64,000 bases of DNA from Glaciecola blandensis (GTDB lineage Bacteria; Pseudomonadota; Gammaproteobacteria; Enterobacterales; Alteromonadaceae). The notes below the pieces were generated by a model, which saw nothing but the letters and a program-made list of their open reading frames with translations, did not search any database and was not told the DNA's origin. Below, in pieces: positions 62,477 to 64,000 of the stretch (positions within the stretch are counted from its first letter, which is position 1; each line of letters begins with the position of its first letter). The stretch spans positions 371,873-435,872 of the forward strand of contig NZ_JAVRIE010000004.1 of the NCBI RefSeq assembly GCF_031846165.1. Direction: 5' to 3'. Position numbers and translations under genes: made by a program.

Positions 62477-63961
62477 ATGAGCTTATGGAAGGCAGCATTA
62501 AAGACAATATTGATTTTCATCGGAATATTCATATTGTTATTGGCCGGTTTAGCAAGTTACATATTTGTCGACTTTAGCCCAAACGAACCGGCAATAAAGC
62601 GCTCGCCCGAATGGGTGAACGATATCACTCAGCTAAATCCCATTCTGGTTAATAATGTCCTTGCCCCAACAACTATCGAACAAATCAAAGATGCCATTAT
62701 GGCTTCTTCTGGCAAAATATCCATTGGCGGAGGTCGTTTTAGTCAAGGTGGACAAATTGCCTTAGAAGAGTCCCTTCACCTCGACATGAGGAACTTTAAC
62801 AAAGTACTGTCGCTGGATTTTGAAAGCCAAGAAATTACTGTGCAAAGCGGTATTCGTTGGCGAGATATCCAAGAAGTGATCGACCCCGAAAACCTGTCGG
62901 TTAAGATTATGCAATCGTACGCTAATTTCACTGTCGGTGGCTCGCTAAGCGTGAATGTGCACGGAAGATATATGGGTGAGGGCCCAATCATTCGTTCAGT
63001 TAAGTCTTTCAAATTAGTGCTTGCTGATGGTTCGTTAGTGGAAGCTTCGCCACAAAAAAATTCAGAAGTATTTTATGGTGCAATTGGTGGGTATGGTGCT
63101 TTTGGTGTCATCGTTGAAGCAACTCTAACCCTTGTATCGAATACTAAGATCGAACGTCAAAGCGAGGTGATGTCACGAAGCGATTACCCATCATTTTTCG
63201 CTAAAAACGTAAAACCGAATACCGGCATTGTGTTTCATAATGCAGTGATTTATCCCCCTGAGTATCAAAATTTGCGCAGCGTATCTTGGATAGAAACAGA
63301 GAAAGTACTCACTATTGAAGAGCGGCTTATTGACCATAATACCGACTATTGGTGGCAACCGAAAGTGAGTGAATTTGTTGCCGATCATCGAATCGGAAAA
63401 TGGTTACGACAGTATGTTTTGGATCCATCTATTAACCATGGTGACGTCGTTCAGTGGCGCAATCGCGAAGCCAGCTTAAATCTATACGAGCTAGAGCCAA
63501 ATAGCAGGAAAGACACAAGCTATGCCCTTCGAGAATACTTTGTGCCTGTAGATCGTTTTAACAGTTTCGCGGAAAACATGGCTGAGATATTTCAGCGCTA
63601 TGAGGTAAACGTGCTCAATGTCTCCATTCGTCACGCTTTGCCGGATACCGGTTCTTTGCTTGCCTGGGCAAGAGAGGAAGTCTTTGCTTTTGTGGTTTAT
63701 TACCGACAGGGCACCAGTGAAGATGACAAAGCGAGAGTGAAAGTGTGGAGCCAAGCACTCATTGATGCTGCCATTGCGGAAGGAGGAGCTTATTATTTGC
63801 CTTATCAATTGCACGCAAGCACCGGACAATTTCATGCCAGCTACCCTCGCGCGAATGAGTTCTTTAAGTTAAAAAAGCAGTTTGATCCAAACAATCGATT
63901 CAGTAATAAGATGTGGGAACAGCATTATCCTTCTAACAAAAATGCAGAGAGCGAAAACTAA
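62477..63961 (+). CDS. Membrane-anchored FAD-binding oxidoreductase
   Basis: A 494-residue protein of the FAD-linked (PCMH-type/FAD_binding_4) oxidoreductases. A single N-terminal membrane helix (LKTILIFIGIFILLLAGLASYIFV) is followed by the FAD domain with SIGGGRFSQGGQIA (FAD pyrophosphate site), VQSGIRWRDIQEVI, GGSLSVNVHGRYMGEGPI and VEASLSPQ-like strands. The C-terminus has a typical substrate-cap ending (FDPNNRFSNKMWEQHY) as in sugar-lactone and D-lactate-type oxidases. A GGG-ATCAG lies before the start. The substrate is not known. Confidence 0.85.
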   Translation: MSLWKAALKTILIFIGIFILLLAGLASYIFVDFSPNEPAIKRSPEWVNDITQLNPILVNNVLAPTTIEQIKDAIMASSGKISIGGGRFSQGGQIALEESLHLDMRNFNKVLSLDFESQEITVQSGIRWRDIQEVIDPENLSVKIMQSYANFTVGGSLSVNVHGRYMGEGPIIRSVKSFKLVLADGSLVEASPQKNSEVFYGAIGGYGAFGVIVEATLTLVSNTKIERQSEVMSRSDYPSFFAKNVKPNTGIVFHNAVIYPPEYQNLRSVSWIETEKVLTIEERLIDHNTDYWWQPKVSEFVADHRIGKWLRQYVLDPSINHGDVVQWRNREASLNLYELEPNSRKDTSYALREYFVPVDRFNSFAENMAEIFQRYEVNVLNVSIRHALPDTGSLLAWAREEVFAFVVYYRQGTSEDDKARVKVWSQALIDAAIAEGGAYYLPYQLHASTGQFHASYPRANEFFKLKKQFDPNNRFSNKMWEQHYPSNKNAESEN

Positions 63962-64000
63962 GGCAAAATAAAGATTTGCAGAATTGGATTGCGCAAAAAT

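Overview
The window comes from a gammaproteobacterium, most likely a marine Alteromonadales (Alteromonadaceae-like) species. Three things point there: the protein sequences, the gene order serA-rpiA-fau-6S-ygfB-pepP-ubiH-ubiI-gcvTHP (the same block as the E. coli 65-minute region, with extra genes spliced in), and two exosortase-type C-terminal-anchor (PEP-CTERM-like) proteins with sigma-54-type promoters. No rRNA, tRNA or CRISPR array was seen.

Layout. 1-6.3 kb: pyruvate dehydrogenase operon aceE-aceF-lpdA. 6.5-9.5 kb: a DUF1289 protein, an HDOD protein and two tandem DUF481 outer-membrane-type proteins. 9.5-10.9 kb: a short tryptophan 2,3-dioxygenase-like protein divergent from an Lrp/AsnC regulator. 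11-15.7 kb, minus strand: serA, rpiA, fau, then a nucleoside hydrolase and a ribokinase. Next is a 6S RNA gene, recognised by its 13-bp closing stem and conserved apical hairpin. The two nucleoside-salvage genes separate it from fau, its usual neighbour. 16-22 kb: a PEP-CTERM-like protein, ygfB, pepP, ubiH, ubiI. 22-27 kb: accessory genes (EamA transporter, amidohydrolase, PhoD-like phosphatase, membrane protein, LysR regulator). 27.2-27.6 kb: nested palindromic tandem repeats ahead of gcvTHP (27.6-32.2 kb).

32,238-50,249 is a complete 18,012-bp Tn7-like transposon inserted next to the gcvP stop codon. Its ends are defined by a 5-bp target duplication (gtgat), TG...CA termini, imperfect 26-bp terminal inverted repeats, and three TnsB-type binding sites at each end. 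It carries tnsA-tnsB-tnsC and two tniQ/tnsD-family genes. Cargo on the gcvP side is a type I restriction-modification system (hsdR-hsdM-hsdS) plus a reverse transcriptase preceded by a structured, stop-free RNA region; this resembles the DRT2 antiphage system. Cargo on the far side is an unrecognised two-gene module: a possible winged-helix protein and a possible PD-(D/E)XK nuclease. The element therefore looks like a mobile defence island. The original gcvP terminator now lies beyond its far end.

50.3-53.3 kb is a poorly conserved stretch of small membrane or unknown proteins, including a frameshifted gene and a possible MetJ operator without a clear target. 53.3-64 kb: an OYE-family flavin oxidoreductase, a SOUL-family lipoprotein, a three-gene operon (TPR lipoprotein, five-haem membrane cytochrome, ASPIC/UnbV FG-GAP lipoprotein), a second PEP-CTERM-like protein with its own sigma-54-like promoter, and a membrane-anchored FAD-dependent oxidoreductase.
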